DNA of 64,000 nucleotides from Youngiibacter multivorans (lineage in GTDB: Bacteria > Bacillota > Clostridia > Clostridiales > Clostridiaceae): the NCBI RefSeq assembly GCF_017873395.1, contig NZ_JAGGKC010000009.1:52230-116229 (forward strand). Direction: 5' to 3'. Both the position numbers and the translations under genes were made by a program. Below are positions 43,367 through 52,328 of the stretch, piece after piece (the stretch's first letter is position 1; the number at the start of each line of letters is the position of its first letter). The notes under the pieces are model-generated. The model was not told the DNA's origin. It did not search any database and saw only the letters and a list, made by a program, of their open reading frames with translations.

Positions 43367-44053
43367 ATGGAGATCCAGAAGATAACAAAATCAAGCATAA
43401 GCGATCAGGTATACGATCAGCTGAAGAAGCATATCATTGAAGGGATATGGGTACAGGGTGAAAAGCTGCCGTCAGAAAACGACCTTGCGAAATCCTTCGG
43501 GGTTAGCAGGATAACTATAAGGCAGGCACTATCCAAGCTCACAACCCTTGGAATACTCGAGACAAGGACAGGCGAGGGCTCCTTCATAAAGGAGCTGACG
43601 CCTGGGATATATGTCAATGAGATAATTCCATATGTATATCTTGGCAAGGATTCAATGAGGGAGGTATTCGAGTTCAGGATGATCATCGAAGTCGGCTCAG
43701 CAGAAATGGCGGCCTACAAGATGACTGAAGAAGAGCTTCTCGCTCTTGAAGAAAGCGTAGACAGGCTTGAGAGCTACAGTGAGGACCTGGAGAAATATGT
43801 TGATGAGGACCTTGAGTTCCACACTATAATCGCGGAAAGCACCAGGAATTCGCTGATTATGCAAATGAACAGCATCGTAAGGGATGTAATGAGGGAAACG
43901 ATTAGCAGTTTGACAGAGAAAGTGGGTATGGGAATAGGAAAGAAGTATCACAGGCTGCTGCTCGAGGCACTCAAGGAGAGAGATGGGGAACTGGCAAAGG
44001 AACTTATGAAGGAACATCTGCTGGAAGCGTACGGGACCTACTCCCAGAATTAG
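43367..44053 (+). CDS. GntR family regulator (FadR/FCD subgroup)
   Basis: A 228-residue regulator with winged helix (YDQLKKHIIEGIWVQGEKLP, SFGVSRITIRQALSKL) and an all-helical FCD effector domain (FEFRMIIEVGSAEMAAYKMT, DLEFHTIIAESTRN). FCD members usually bind organic acids through a metal. ATG 43367 follows AAAGGAG. Located inside the operon between transporter and enzymes, it probably regulates its own operon, likely through the palindrome at 40214-40230. Confidence 0.9.
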   Translation: MEIQKITKSSISDQVYDQLKKHIIEGIWVQGEKLPSENDLAKSFGVSRITIRQALSKLTTLGILETRTGEGSFIKELTPGIYVNEIIPYVYLGKDSMREVFEFRMIIEVGSAEMAAYKMTEEELLALEESVDRLESYSEDLEKYVDEDLEFHTIIAESTRNSLIMQMNSIVRDVMRETISSLTEKVGMGIGKKYHRLLLEALKERDGELAKELMKEHLLEAYGTYSQN

Positions 44054-44089
44054 GGAATAGGCCCGGTCCTTCCGGACCGTGGAGGGAAT

Positions 44090-45109
44090 ATGAAGGAAGA
44101 GAGACCAATACTTGGAATACCGCTTGGAGATGCCGCTGGAATCGGACCAGAGCTGGTAGCAAAGCTAGCTGCTAAGGGAGTCCTTTCTGAACACTCATGC
44201 CCGGTTATTATCGGCGATGAAAGATTGCTCATTAAAGGAATTGAAATAGCTGGTGTAAGCTTTGAATACAAAAGAATAACACATCCTGAAGATATAGTAT
44301 CTGGTGAAGGGATCCTTCTTCTGGATACTGAAAGCCTTGATACGGAAGGCTTAAGACTATCAGAGGTTTCTGCATCAAATGGGAAAGAAGAGGCTGACAA
44401 TCTCGTTAGGACTATGGATTGGTGTAAAGAAGGCTATCTTGAAGGTTTTTGCTTCGCTCCTCTAAACAAGGCTGCAATGAAGCTTGGCGGGTATGAGTAT
44501 GAGAGTGAGCATGAGCTGTTTGCTGATAAACTCGGTGTAGCCCACCTTCCTCATGGAGAAATGAATGTGCTTGAGGATCTTTGGACTTCCAGGGTGACAA
44601 GCCACATACCCCTCAGCGAGGTCAGCAGGAACATAACCGTTGAAAGGGTGATGGATGCAATAACTCTTGCGAACGATACTTTAAGAAGGGGCGGCTTCAC
44701 GAATCCCAGGATTGTGATTGCTGCGATCAATCCTCATGGTGGAGATTCAGGAACATGCGGAAGGGAAGAGATAGATGTGCTTGAGCCGGCAGTAAGACTG
44801 GCGGCAGAAAATGGTATAAGAGTTGATGGCCCGTTTCCATCAGACACAGTATTCCTGAAGGCTTTCAAGGGCGATTACGACGCGGTTGTGACCATGTACC
44901 ATGACCAGGGGCAGATTGCGATGAAGCTCAAGGGCTTCCAGAAAGGGATAACAGTAGCTGCAGGACAGCCATATGCTATCACCACACCTGCACACGGAAC
45001 TGCATATGACATAGCTGGCAAGGGAATAGCAGACACAGGTGCATTTGAAGCAGCATTCAGGCTTTGTGCCAGGATGGCGTTGAGCGACAGGGAAAATAAA
45101 AGGAAGTAG
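44090..45109 (+). CDS. PdxA-family dehydrogenase (PdxA2-like)
   Basis: A 339-residue protein of the 4-hydroxythreonine-4-phosphate dehydrogenase family: GIPLGDAAGIGPELVAKL at the N-terminus and the three metal-binding histidines in SHIPLSEV, NPHGGDSGTCG and MYHDQGQIAMKLKGF. PdxA oxidatively decarboxylates; homologues outside vitamin B6 synthesis (PdxA2) act on D-threonate or D-erythronate 4-phosphates. The operon setting favours catabolism over B6 synthesis. No DUF1537 acid-sugar kinase accompanies it, unlike known PdxA2 pathways. Confidence 0.88.
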   Translation: MKEERPILGIPLGDAAGIGPELVAKLAAKGVLSEHSCPVIIGDERLLIKGIEIAGVSFEYKRITHPEDIVSGEGILLLDTESLDTEGLRLSEVSASNGKEEADNLVRTMDWCKEGYLEGFCFAPLNKAAMKLGGYEYESEHELFADKLGVAHLPHGEMNVLEDLWTSRVTSHIPLSEVSRNITVERVMDAITLANDTLRRGGFTNPRIVIAAINPHGGDSGTCGREEIDVLEPAVRLAAENGIRVDGPFPSDTVFLKAFKGDYDAVVTMYHDQGQIAMKLKGFQKGITVAAGQPYAITTPAHGTAYDIAGKGIADTGAFEAAFRLCARMALSDRENKRK

Positions 45110-45265
45110 ACTGCGGGAACAGTCTACCTCCATCTTTATAGAAGCATCGGCAACTATAATTTTATTCAATGGTAACACATTATTAGTGCAAAGAAAACAT
45201 TGGCCTTGGTAATTTCGGCAAAAATCGGAATTTTCCACATTCAGGCCACAGTATGGAGGCGGCAA

Positions 45266-46312
45266 ATGAGAGCATTGAGATATCTCGGGCCAAAGAAGCT
45301 TGAGATTGAAGATATGAAAGAACCGGTACCAGGAGAGGGTGAAGCCCTCTTAAGGGTAAAGGCTGTCGGAATCTGCGGAAGCGATGTCCATGGCTACCTT
45401 GGACTTACTGGAAGAAGGATACCACCGATGACAATGGGTCATGAATTCTCTGCAGAGGTAGTTAAGCCTGCTGAAGGGTCAAAGCTATTCTCATCTGGTG
45501 ACAAGGTGATAGTGCAGCCGATCAATTTCTGCGGAAAGTGCGAAAACTGCATGAACGGATACACTAACATGTGCCTGAACAAGAAATTTTTCGGTGTGCT
45601 GACAGAGGATGGAGCTTTGGCAGAATATCTTGCGGTACCTGAAAAGCTGCTTTACAAGCTGCCTGATAGCTGCGAGTTTGAAGACGGAGCTCTTGCGGAG
45701 CCGTATGCCGTAGGCTACGGTGCTGTAAAGAAGGCCGGAGACTTAAAGGGCAAGGTTGTTCTTGTCATCGGAGCGGGAACCATAGGCCTTTGCATATTGC
45801 AGCTTGTGAAGATAAGGGAGCCCAAAATGATAATAGTCAGCGACCTTAGTGACAAGAGGCTTGAGACAGCGCTAGCCCTGGGAGCTGATGCCGTTGTCAA
45901 TCCATCAAAGGTGGATTATCTGGAGGCACTCGCTGAAATGACAGGCGGGAAAATGGCTGACATCTCAATAGAGGCTGTCGGAGTGCAGGCGACTGCCAAC
46001 CAGTCGATAAAGAGCCTGAAGATGGCAGGTACATCCATCTGGGTTGGAATGTCTCAGAAGGAGATGCAGATCAACATGCAGGATATTGTTGTATCTGCAA
46101 GAAGCGTGCTTGGTACCTTCAACTACACTCATGAGGAGTTCGGCGAGGTTGTTGACATACTCGGTTCAGGCAAGCTTGATACCAGGAGCCTCATAAGTGC
46201 AAGGGTAACCCTAGGGGAAGCTCCTGAATATTTCGAGCTTCTGCATACATCGCCTGATGACTTAATCAAGGTTGTGGTTGACCCATCCAAGAAGGAGGCT
46301 GCTGTCCAATGA
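45266..46312 (+). CDS. Zinc-dependent alcohol/polyol dehydrogenase (MDR family)
   Basis: A 348-residue medium-chain dehydrogenase: catalytic zinc site GICGSDVHGYLG and MGHEFSAEV, structural zinc cysteines CGKCENCMNGYTNMC, and NAD site VLVIGAGTIGLCILQLV. It resembles sorbitol or threonine dehydrogenases. ATG 45266 follows GGAGGCGG. It overlaps the next gene by four bases (ATGA). Likely oxidises a hydroxyl of the imported acid or its derivative. Confidence 0.88.
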   Translation: MRALRYLGPKKLEIEDMKEPVPGEGEALLRVKAVGICGSDVHGYLGLTGRRIPPMTMGHEFSAEVVKPAEGSKLFSSGDKVIVQPINFCGKCENCMNGYTNMCLNKKFFGVLTEDGALAEYLAVPEKLLYKLPDSCEFEDGALAEPYAVGYGAVKKAGDLKGKVVLVIGAGTIGLCILQLVKIREPKMIIVSDLSDKRLETALALGADAVVNPSKVDYLEALAEMTGGKMADISIEAVGVQATANQSIKSLKMAGTSIWVGMSQKEMQINMQDIVVSARSVLGTFNYTHEEFGEVVDILGSGKLDTRSLISARVTLGEAPEYFELLHTSPDDLIKVVVDPSKKEAAVQ

Positions 46313-47118
46313 GATTCGGATGCTGTCTGAACATGGTTTCAACCGGAGCTGATGGAACAGGTATCGAGAACATTGAGACACTAAAGGAAGCAGGCTTTGA
46401 TTATGTGGAGCTTCCTCTGGCAGAGCTGACCAGGCTTACTGACTCCGAAAGAGAGGCAGTAATCGAAAGGCTTAAAGCTTCCGGAATCAGCTGCGAGGCA
46501 TGCAACAACATGTTCCCGAAGACTTTTCGTCTGACGGGACCTGATGTCAGGATGGATGAAATCCTTTCATATGCTGAGAAGGCTTTGGCGATTGCAGGTT
46601 CAATAGGTGCGAAATCGGTGGTATTTGGAAGCGGTCCTGCAAAGATGGTACCTGAAGGATTCCCGATGGATGAAGGCTACAGACAGGTAGTAGATCTCCT
46701 GAAGCTGATTGACCCGATTGCAGGAAAGAATGGGATAAAAATAGCGATAGAGCCTCTGAGGAAAGCTGAATGCAACCTGATCAACACATTTGAGGAAGGT
46801 GTAAGGCTGGCTGAAGATGTAGGCGGAGAAAACATAAGGGTTTTAGTGGATTATTACCACCTTACGGTTGAAGATGAAAGTCCTGAAAAAGTTAAAAATT
46901 ATGGCAGGGGAGCCCTTGTACATGTACATATGGCAAATCCCACAGGAAGGATATTCCCAAAGTCAATGGATGAATCAGACTACAGACCTTTCTTCGATGC
47001 CCTGAGTGGTATCGGATATGATGGCAGAGTCAGCTGTGAAGCCTATTCAGAAGGTTTCAGAGAGGATGCTCCAGCGGCACTTAAGTTCTTCAGAGACAAT
47101 ATGACACAGGAGGTATGA
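46309..47118 (+). CDS. Sugar phosphate isomerase/epimerase family protein
   Basis: A 269-residue AP-endonuclease-2-type TIM barrel: GFDYVELPLAEL, KSVVFGSGPAKMVPEGF, IAIEPLRKAECN with metal-binding Glu, VLVDYYHL, and VHVHMANPTGR; these supply the Glu/Asp/His/Glu metal site of xylose-isomerase-like enzymes. Such proteins isomerise or epimerise keto-sugars or acid sugars. Start codon overlaps the ADH stop. Confidence 0.85.
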   Translation: MRFGCCLNMVSTGADGTGIENIETLKEAGFDYVELPLAELTRLTDSEREAVIERLKASGISCEACNNMFPKTFRLTGPDVRMDEILSYAEKALAIAGSIGAKSVVFGSGPAKMVPEGFPMDEGYRQVVDLLKLIDPIAGKNGIKIAIEPLRKAECNLINTFEEGVRLAEDVGGENIRVLVDYYHLTVEDESPEKVKNYGRGALVHVHMANPTGRIFPKSMDESDYRPFFDALSGIGYDGRVSCEAYSEGFREDAPAALKFFRDNMTQEV

Positions 47119-47120
47119 AC

Positions 47121-47942
47121 ATGTATAGTGAAAAGCTTGTGGCCGATCTCGAGGATAAGGCCAGGAAACTTAGAAAAAACGTTATTGTAAGCATGGGAGT
47201 TGGATTTGCAGGCCATATCGGAGGCTCCTTCTCTTCAGCTGACATGGTCGCAGCACTTTATTTCCATAAGCTGAGACATGACCCGGAAGACAAAAAAATG
47301 ACAGACAGGGACAGATTCCTTCTAAGCAAGGGACATGTGGCAATACTCCAGTACTCGGCCCTTGCTGAAGCTGGATACTTCCCGATAGAGGACCTGGTCA
47401 ATACCAAGAGAATCGACTCATATCTCCAGGGACACCCTGATGTATTGAAGACACCTGGCATAGAGGCCGGTACCGGATCCCTTGGACAGGGCCTTTCCAT
47501 AGGACTTGGCATGGCCATGGGATTGAAGATGGATGGACTTGACAGCAAGGTCTATGTGCTCATGGGTGATGGAGAACAGCAGGAAGGACAGATATGGGAG
47601 GCTGCAATGGCAGCAACTGTCTACAACACTGACAATCTTGTAGGAATTGTCGACTGCAACAAGCTGCAGGCTACAGGTCCGATATGCGAGAGATTCGATG
47701 CCGGTGACATTAAGAACAAATGGGAAAGCTTCGGATGGAACACAATTGAGATAAACGGCCATGATATGAAGGAAATACTTTGGGCTCTTGACGAGACTGA
47801 CAAAAAGAACGGCAAACCCACTGTCATAATAATGAATACGGTAAAGGGAAAGGGACTGAGCTTTGCAGAGAACGTAGTCAGCTACCATAACGGAATGCTG
47901 TCTAAAGAGAACTACGACAAGGCTATGGCCGAGCTTTCATAG
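47121..47942 (+). CDS. Transketolase, N-terminal (TPP-binding) subunit
   Basis: A 273-residue half-transketolase: GFAGHIGGSFSSADMVAALY, SKGHVAILQYSAL, GSLGQGLSIGLGMAMG and the thiamine diphosphate motif VLMGDGEQQEGQIWEAAMAA with VGIVDCNKLQATG. Split transketolases transfer C2 ketol units. ATG 47121 has AGGAGG seven bases upstream; ATG 47115 is too close. Its C-terminal partner follows. Confidence 0.93.
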   Translation: MYSEKLVADLEDKARKLRKNVIVSMGVGFAGHIGGSFSSADMVAALYFHKLRHDPEDKKMTDRDRFLLSKGHVAILQYSALAEAGYFPIEDLVNTKRIDSYLQGHPDVLKTPGIEAGTGSLGQGLSIGLGMAMGLKMDGLDSKVYVLMGDGEQQEGQIWEAAMAATVYNTDNLVGIVDCNKLQATGPICERFDAGDIKNKWESFGWNTIEINGHDMKEILWALDETDKKNGKPTVIIMNTVKGKGLSFAENVVSYHNGMLSKENYDKAMAELS

Positions 47943-47956
47943 AGGAGGATACCATC

Positions 47957-48889
47957 ATGGAACATACAAATCAGAGAGAAGCATATGGCACGACCCTTGT
48001 AGAACTTGGAAAGGTAAACAGGAACATCGTCATACTTGATGCGGACCTTGGAGGTTCAACAAGAGGCAAGCTGTTCGAGGAAAATTTTCCGGACAGGCAT
48101 GTGGAGATGGGAATAGCAGAGGCTAACATGACTTCTGTCGCTGCAGGCCTTGCTCAGACTGGAAAGATACCTTTTGTAAATACATTCGCAGTATTCGCTT
48201 CTGGCAGAGCTTATGACCAGATCAGGCAGACAATAGCCATCGGAAAGCTCAACGTCAAGATATGCGGATCCTCAGCGGGAGTATCGGATTTCGGAGACGG
48301 CTCAACACATCAGTCAGTAGAGGACATGGCGATAATGAGGGCGATACCCAACATGACTGTGCTTTGCCCTGCGGATGCCAATGAGACAGTGAAGGCTGTC
48401 AGGGCACTTGCTGAATACAATGGACCTTGCTACATAAGGCTTAACAGGAATGACTATCCAAATGTCACTTCTTCAGACGCGCCTTTTGAGATAGGTGTGC
48501 CTTCGGTTCTTAAAGAGGGTAATGAAGTGGTTCTTTTCGCCACCGGCTATATGCTGACTCTGGCCATGGAAGCTGCAAGGCAGCTTGAGGGCAGGGTGTC
48601 TGTAAAGGTCGTGAACATTAGTACCATAAAGCCGCTAGACCAGAACAGGATCAAAGAGCTTGTAAAGGGAGCGAAGGGAGTCGTCACAGCTGAAGAGCAC
48701 AGCATAGTAGGTGGTCTTGGCAGTGCGATAGCGGAAGCCCTGAGGCTTGAAAGAATGCCAATCGAGTTCGTCGGAATACAAGACTGCTTCGGAAGGAGCG
48801 CCCACAGTTATAGTGACATTCTCAAATACCAGAACCTGACCACTGAGAGAGTTGTGGAGGCAATAGATACTATCGTTTCACTTCAATAG
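47957..48889 (+). CDS. Transketolase, C-terminal subunit
   Basis: The 310-residue partner contains the pyrimidine-binding domain (REAYGTTLVELGKVN, LDADLGGSTRG, VEMGIAEANMTSVAAGLAQTG with catalytic Glu) and C-terminal domain (VKVVNISTIKPLDQNRI). The pair is not the pentose-phosphate housekeeping enzyme by context; it sits between an isomerase and a hydroxyacid dehydrogenase and probably works on operon-specific intermediates. RBS GAGGAGG. Confidence 0.93.
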   Translation: MEHTNQREAYGTTLVELGKVNRNIVILDADLGGSTRGKLFEENFPDRHVEMGIAEANMTSVAAGLAQTGKIPFVNTFAVFASGRAYDQIRQTIAIGKLNVKICGSSAGVSDFGDGSTHQSVEDMAIMRAIPNMTVLCPADANETVKAVRALAEYNGPCYIRLNRNDYPNVTSSDAPFEIGVPSVLKEGNEVVLFATGYMLTLAMEAARQLEGRVSVKVVNISTIKPLDQNRIKELVKGAKGVVTAEEHSIVGGLGSAIAEALRLERMPIEFVGIQDCFGRSAHSYSDILKYQNLTTERVVEAIDTIVSLQ

Positions 48890-48898
48890 GAGGAATCA

Positions 48899-49792
48899 AT
48901 GAATAAAAAAGTTGGATTCATAGGACTTGGAATAATGGGAAGGCCAATGGCTAAGAACCTTCTGAAGGCTGGATACAGCCTGAAGGTGTATGACCTGAAC
49001 AAAGCTGCAGTAGCTGACCTTGTGTCAGCCGGAGCAGAGGAAGGGGCAAGCGTATCTGAGGTTGCAAGGGACTGCAGCCTGATAATCACGATGCTTCCAA
49101 ACTCTCCTCATGTCAAGGCTGTTGTACTTGGTGAAGGCGGAATACTCGAAAGCGCTGCTGAAGGCACCCTGGTTGTCGACATGAGCTCCATAGCACCTGA
49201 TGCTTCAAAGGAGATGGAGAAGGCTCTGTCTCTGAAGAAGCTGAGGATGATAGATGCTCCCGTATCAGGAGGAGAGCCTAAGGCAATAGATGGATCCCTT
49301 GCGATAATGGTTGGGGGAAATGAGGAAGATTTCAACGAGGCCAAGCCGCTGTTCGACATAATGGGAGCGTCTGCTCTACTTGTCGGACCTATTGGAAGCG
49401 GAAACACCTGCAAGCTTACAAATCAGATTATAGTGGCACTTAATATAGCAGCACTCAGTGAAGGGCTCCTTCTTGCGAAAAAGGCTGGAGCTGATGTGGA
49501 GAAGGTGTTCAATGCCATCAAGGGCGGACTTGCAGGAAGCACGGTAATGAATGCCAAGGCACCGATGATACTTGAGGGCAACTTCAAACCTGGCTTCAAG
49601 ATCGACCTGCATATCAAGGACCTGACAAATGCTCTGGACACAGGTGCTGCTGCGGGAGCTCCGCTTCCGCTGACGGCAAGCGTTCAGCAGATGCTTCAGG
49701 TGCTTAAGGCTGATGGAGAAGGTCAGAGCGACCATTCTGCTATAGCCAGATACTATGAGAAGGTTTCAGGAACTGCCATCAGAAAAGACTGA
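48899..49792 (+). CDS. 3-hydroxyacid dehydrogenase family (2-hydroxy-3-oxopropionate reductase-like)
   Basis: A 297-residue beta-hydroxyacid dehydrogenase: NAD(P) loop KVGFIGLGIMGRPMAKNLLK, substrate loop MIDAPVSGGEPKAIDGSLAIM, the catalytic Lys in CKLTNQIIVA, and FKPGFKIDLHIKDLTNAL. GarR, 3-hydroxyisobutyrate dehydrogenase and related enzymes share these. In this operon it likely reduces a semialdehyde or oxidises a hydroxyacid. Last operon gene; a hairpin at 49819-49846 follows. Confidence 0.9.
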   Translation: MNKKVGFIGLGIMGRPMAKNLLKAGYSLKVYDLNKAAVADLVSAGAEEGASVSEVARDCSLIITMLPNSPHVKAVVLGEGGILESAAEGTLVVDMSSIAPDASKEMEKALSLKKLRMIDAPVSGGEPKAIDGSLAIMVGGNEEDFNEAKPLFDIMGASALLVGPIGSGNTCKLTNQIIVALNIAALSEGLLLAKKAGADVEKVFNAIKGGLAGSTVMNAKAPMILEGNFKPGFKIDLHIKDLTNALDTGAAAGAPLPLTASVQQMLQVLKADGEGQSDHSAIARYYEKVSGTAIRKD

Positions 49793-49818
49793 TACTCCCA
49801 TTAAGTCTTTTGTTACCG

Positions 49819-49857
49819 GAGGCATGCGGCTATTGTCCCATGCCTCTACCTTTAATA
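49819..49857 (+). terminator. Probable terminator of the carboxylate operon
   Basis: Stem GAGGCATG/CATGCCTC with 12-nt loop, then TACCTTTAATATTTT. Confidence 0.6.
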
Positions 49858-49935
49858 TTTTGGCCTCTTAATCGGCGGACACATGTAGCTGGATAATGGA
49901 TGAAAAAAAGCTGCACAAAAATATGAAATTTTTTG

Positions 49936-49964
49936 TTGACATTATATTGGTGGGTAAGTATAAT
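49936..49964 (+). promoter_or_regulatory. Promoter of tRNA-Lys
   Basis: Perfect TTGACA and TATAAT with a 17-bp spacer, 22 bp before the tRNA. Confidence 0.88.
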
Positions 49965-49986
49965 AATCTTTGTCAGTAAAAACCGC

Positions 49987-50062
49987 GGTCGATTAGCTCA
50001 GTTGGTAGAGCATGCGACTCTTAATCGTAGGGTCCAGGGTTCGAGCCCCTGATCGACCACCA
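49987..50062 (+). tRNA. tRNA-Lys (anticodon CTT)
   Basis: Acceptor stem GGTCGAT/ATCGACC, D arm TTAGCTCAGTTGGTAGAGC, anticodon stem TGCGA/TCGTA with loop CTCTTAA giving CTT, T loop GGTTCGAGCC and encoded CCA. It reads AAG, the favoured lysine codon of these genes. Confidence 0.95.
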
Positions 50063-50064
50063 TC

Positions 50065-50097
50065 AAAAAATCCGATACGTTTGTATCGGATTTTTTC
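50065..50097 (+). terminator. Terminator after tRNA-Lys
   Basis: A 14-bp perfect stem AAAAAATCCGATAC/GTATCGGATTTTTT with a GTTT loop. Confidence 0.9.
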
Positions 50098-50188
50098 GTC
50101 TGACTAAAACATACAATCATAAGGTTCACTTGATTGTCCAAATGGGATAGAATTAGCTTGTGGCCTAAAAGGGCACATGGAGGTACAA

Positions 50189-51046
50189 ATGAAAAAGGTT
50201 TTGCCGCATGCTGCGGCTATCGTTCTGATGGTAATCTGGGGACTTAGCTATCTCAGCATAAGATTTGTGGTTAATGAGATAGACCCGGTGCTTTCAGCAT
50301 TGTATAGATTCGCCATATCCACTGCAGTGATGGCAGTGTTTGCTTTGGGAAAAGGGAAAAAGGTACTGAAGGAAGACAGGTTGAGATTCATCCTTGGAGG
50401 ACTTTTCGGAGTCGCGACATACTTCACATTCCAGAACATAGGCGTCAAGCTTACAACTACAGCGAATGTTGCAATAATAGTATCCACGATTCCAGTGATT
50501 ACGCTGCTTGTGAATTCGGTGGTGCTAAAGATCAGGCTCGACAGATGGAAGGTTGCAGGTGTTACCATGTCTGTTGCCGGAATAGCACTTATTGTGCTTG
50601 CGAAGGAAAACTTTTCACTTTTCTCATCCGGCACATTAGGGGACCTTCTGGTACTCGGAGCAGCACTTTCATGGGTGGCATACACTTTACTCATGAGTAA
50701 TCTTAAGGGAAGCTATTCTCCGATGGAGGCATCATTTCATACAAATGCATGGGGGACACTGTTCCTCTCTCCTATAATACTGAAAACAGGCTTGCAGCCT
50801 CTTAGTCCTACTGGTATTTTTCATCTTCTTTATCTGTCGATAGTCTGTACCTTTGTCGGGTATAATCTTTACCTTTATTGCCTGAAGGCTCTGGGGAGCG
50901 TAAAGGCTACCGCATACATCAACCTGGAACCTGCGATCAGCGTCGTGGTATCTATATTCATCTTGAAGGAAGCTGTGTTCCCTCTGCAGATTGCAGGGGC
51001 TGCTGTAATCATAATAGGGGTGTTCCTTGTGAACAGAAAGGGGTAA
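50189..51046 (+). CDS. EamA family (drug/metabolite) transporter
   Basis: A 285-residue membrane protein with ten helices formed by two EamA repeats (VIWGLSYLSIRFVVNEIDPV; LSWVAYTLLMSN, LEPAISVVVSIFILKEAVFPLQIAGAAVIIIGV cited by position about 245-277). EamA carriers commonly export amino acids or metabolites. ATG 50189 follows GGAGGT. The next gene, an aminopeptidase, starts within a few bases, so exporter and peptidase may be used together in amino acid overflow. Confidence 0.88.
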   Translation: MKKVLPHAAAIVLMVIWGLSYLSIRFVVNEIDPVLSALYRFAISTAVMAVFALGKGKKVLKEDRLRFILGGLFGVATYFTFQNIGVKLTTTANVAIIVSTIPVITLLVNSVVLKIRLDRWKVAGVTMSVAGIALIVLAKENFSLFSSGTLGDLLVLGAALSWVAYTLLMSNLKGSYSPMEASFHTNAWGTLFLSPIILKTGLQPLSPTGIFHLLYLSIVCTFVGYNLYLYCLKALGSVKATAYINLEPAISVVVSIFILKEAVFPLQIAGAAVIIIGVFLVNRKG

Positions 51047-51048
51047 TG

Positions 51049-52179
51049 ATGAAGGACGAAAGACTGGAAAAGCTTGCAAAGCTGCTGGTGGGTTATTCCA
51101 CAGGGGTAAAGGAGGGAGACTTTGTCTACGTGAGATGCGACGAGGTCGCATTGCCGTGGGCCAAGGAGGTAGTAAAGGCAGCAATCAGGGCTGGTGCTCA
51201 TGTCGAGACTGTGCTGACGTCAGATGAGATCCAGGAGATAGTACTTAAGAACTCGAGCGAAGAACAGCTTGAGAAGGAGAATGAGCTCCAGAAGGCGATG
51301 ATGGAGAAGGTAGATGTTTGGCTTACTGCATGGGGATCAAGAAACCTAAAGTATGCCTCGTCTGTTCCGTCTGAAAAAATCAAATCCGCCGCAAGGGGAG
51401 CATCGTCCTGGAGGAAGATATACACCGAGAGGACTGGAGACGGAACCATGAGATGGTGCGGTACCCAGTTCCCGACCTTTGCTGATGCCCAGGAAGCAGG
51501 GATGAGCCTTGAAGACTACGAGGATTTCGTATATGGAGCAGGACTTCTTGATACGGATGACCCTGTAGCTGAATGGAAAAGAATAAGCCATGAGCAGGAG
51601 AGATGGGTCAGGTACCTGGATACCAAAAAAGAGCTTCATATATTATCTGAAGGCACTGACATAAAGGTTTCCGTTTCTGGTAGGAAATGGATCAATTGTG
51701 ATGGGAGGCAGAATTTCCCAGATGGTGAGATTTTCACTTCACCAGTCCATGAAGAGATAAACGGACATGTTTCCTTTACCTTCCCCCTTATCTATGCAGG
51801 CAAGGAGATACGCGGGATAAGGCTTGAAGTGGTAAATGGAAGGGTAGTTGATGCCCTCGCTGATGAGGGACAGGACCTTCTACAAAATGTCCTCGATACG
51901 GATGCCGGCTCGAGATTCTTTGGTGAGGTTGCCATAGGGACCAATTACGGAATAAAGGACTTTACAAAGAATACGCTTTTTGATGAAAAGATCGGCGGTA
52001 CCTTCCATATGGCCATAGGAGACTCCATGCCGGAGGCTGGTGGGAAAAACAGCTCTTCAGTGCATTGGGACATGATAGGGGACCTGAGAAAAGGAGGCTC
52101 CATATCTGCAGATGGAGAGGTATTCTACAGAGATGGTGAATTCCTGATGGAAGTACTTGAGCGTTTCGAGACCGTATGA
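51049..52179 (+). CDS. M29 family aminopeptidase (AmpS-like)
   Basis: A 376-residue leucyl-aminopeptidase-T-type enzyme with dinuclear metal site: the motif FGEVAIGTNYGI, GGTFHMAIGDSMPEAGGKN and SSVHWDMIGDLR hold the expected Glu, His, Tyr/His and Asp ligands. It releases N-terminal amino acids from peptides. ATG 51049 sits five bases after AAAGGGG; ATG 51046 overlaps the preceding stop. Confidence 0.92.
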   Translation: MKDERLEKLAKLLVGYSTGVKEGDFVYVRCDEVALPWAKEVVKAAIRAGAHVETVLTSDEIQEIVLKNSSEEQLEKENELQKAMMEKVDVWLTAWGSRNLKYASSVPSEKIKSAARGASSWRKIYTERTGDGTMRWCGTQFPTFADAQEAGMSLEDYEDFVYGAGLLDTDDPVAEWKRISHEQERWVRYLDTKKELHILSEGTDIKVSVSGRKWINCDGRQNFPDGEIFTSPVHEEINGHVSFTFPLIYAGKEIRGIRLEVVNGRVVDALADEGQDLLQNVLDTDAGSRFFGEVAIGTNYGIKDFTKNTLFDEKIGGTFHMAIGDSMPEAGGKNSSSVHWDMIGDLRKGGSISADGEVFYRDGEFLMEVLERFETV

Positions 52180-52328
52180 TTGTAATGCATTCTTTCTTCT
52201 GGAAATCGAAGCCATATGAATAAAATATTAACGATTTGTTATAAGATTGACATTTTGTTTGTAAATAGTCCTATTGCCCTTACAATAAGATAAGACGAAT
52301 ACAGAACGGAAATAGGAGCGTGGTACAA

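Noticed and set aside
44090..45109. Housekeeping pyridoxal synthesis role for the PdxA homologue
   Set aside because: No other vitamin B6 genes are near and it sits inside a transporter-led catabolic operon.
50878..51048. Upstream extension of the M29 aminopeptidase
   Set aside because: It is the alternate frame of the EamA gene; the RBS AAAGGGG fixes the start at 51049.
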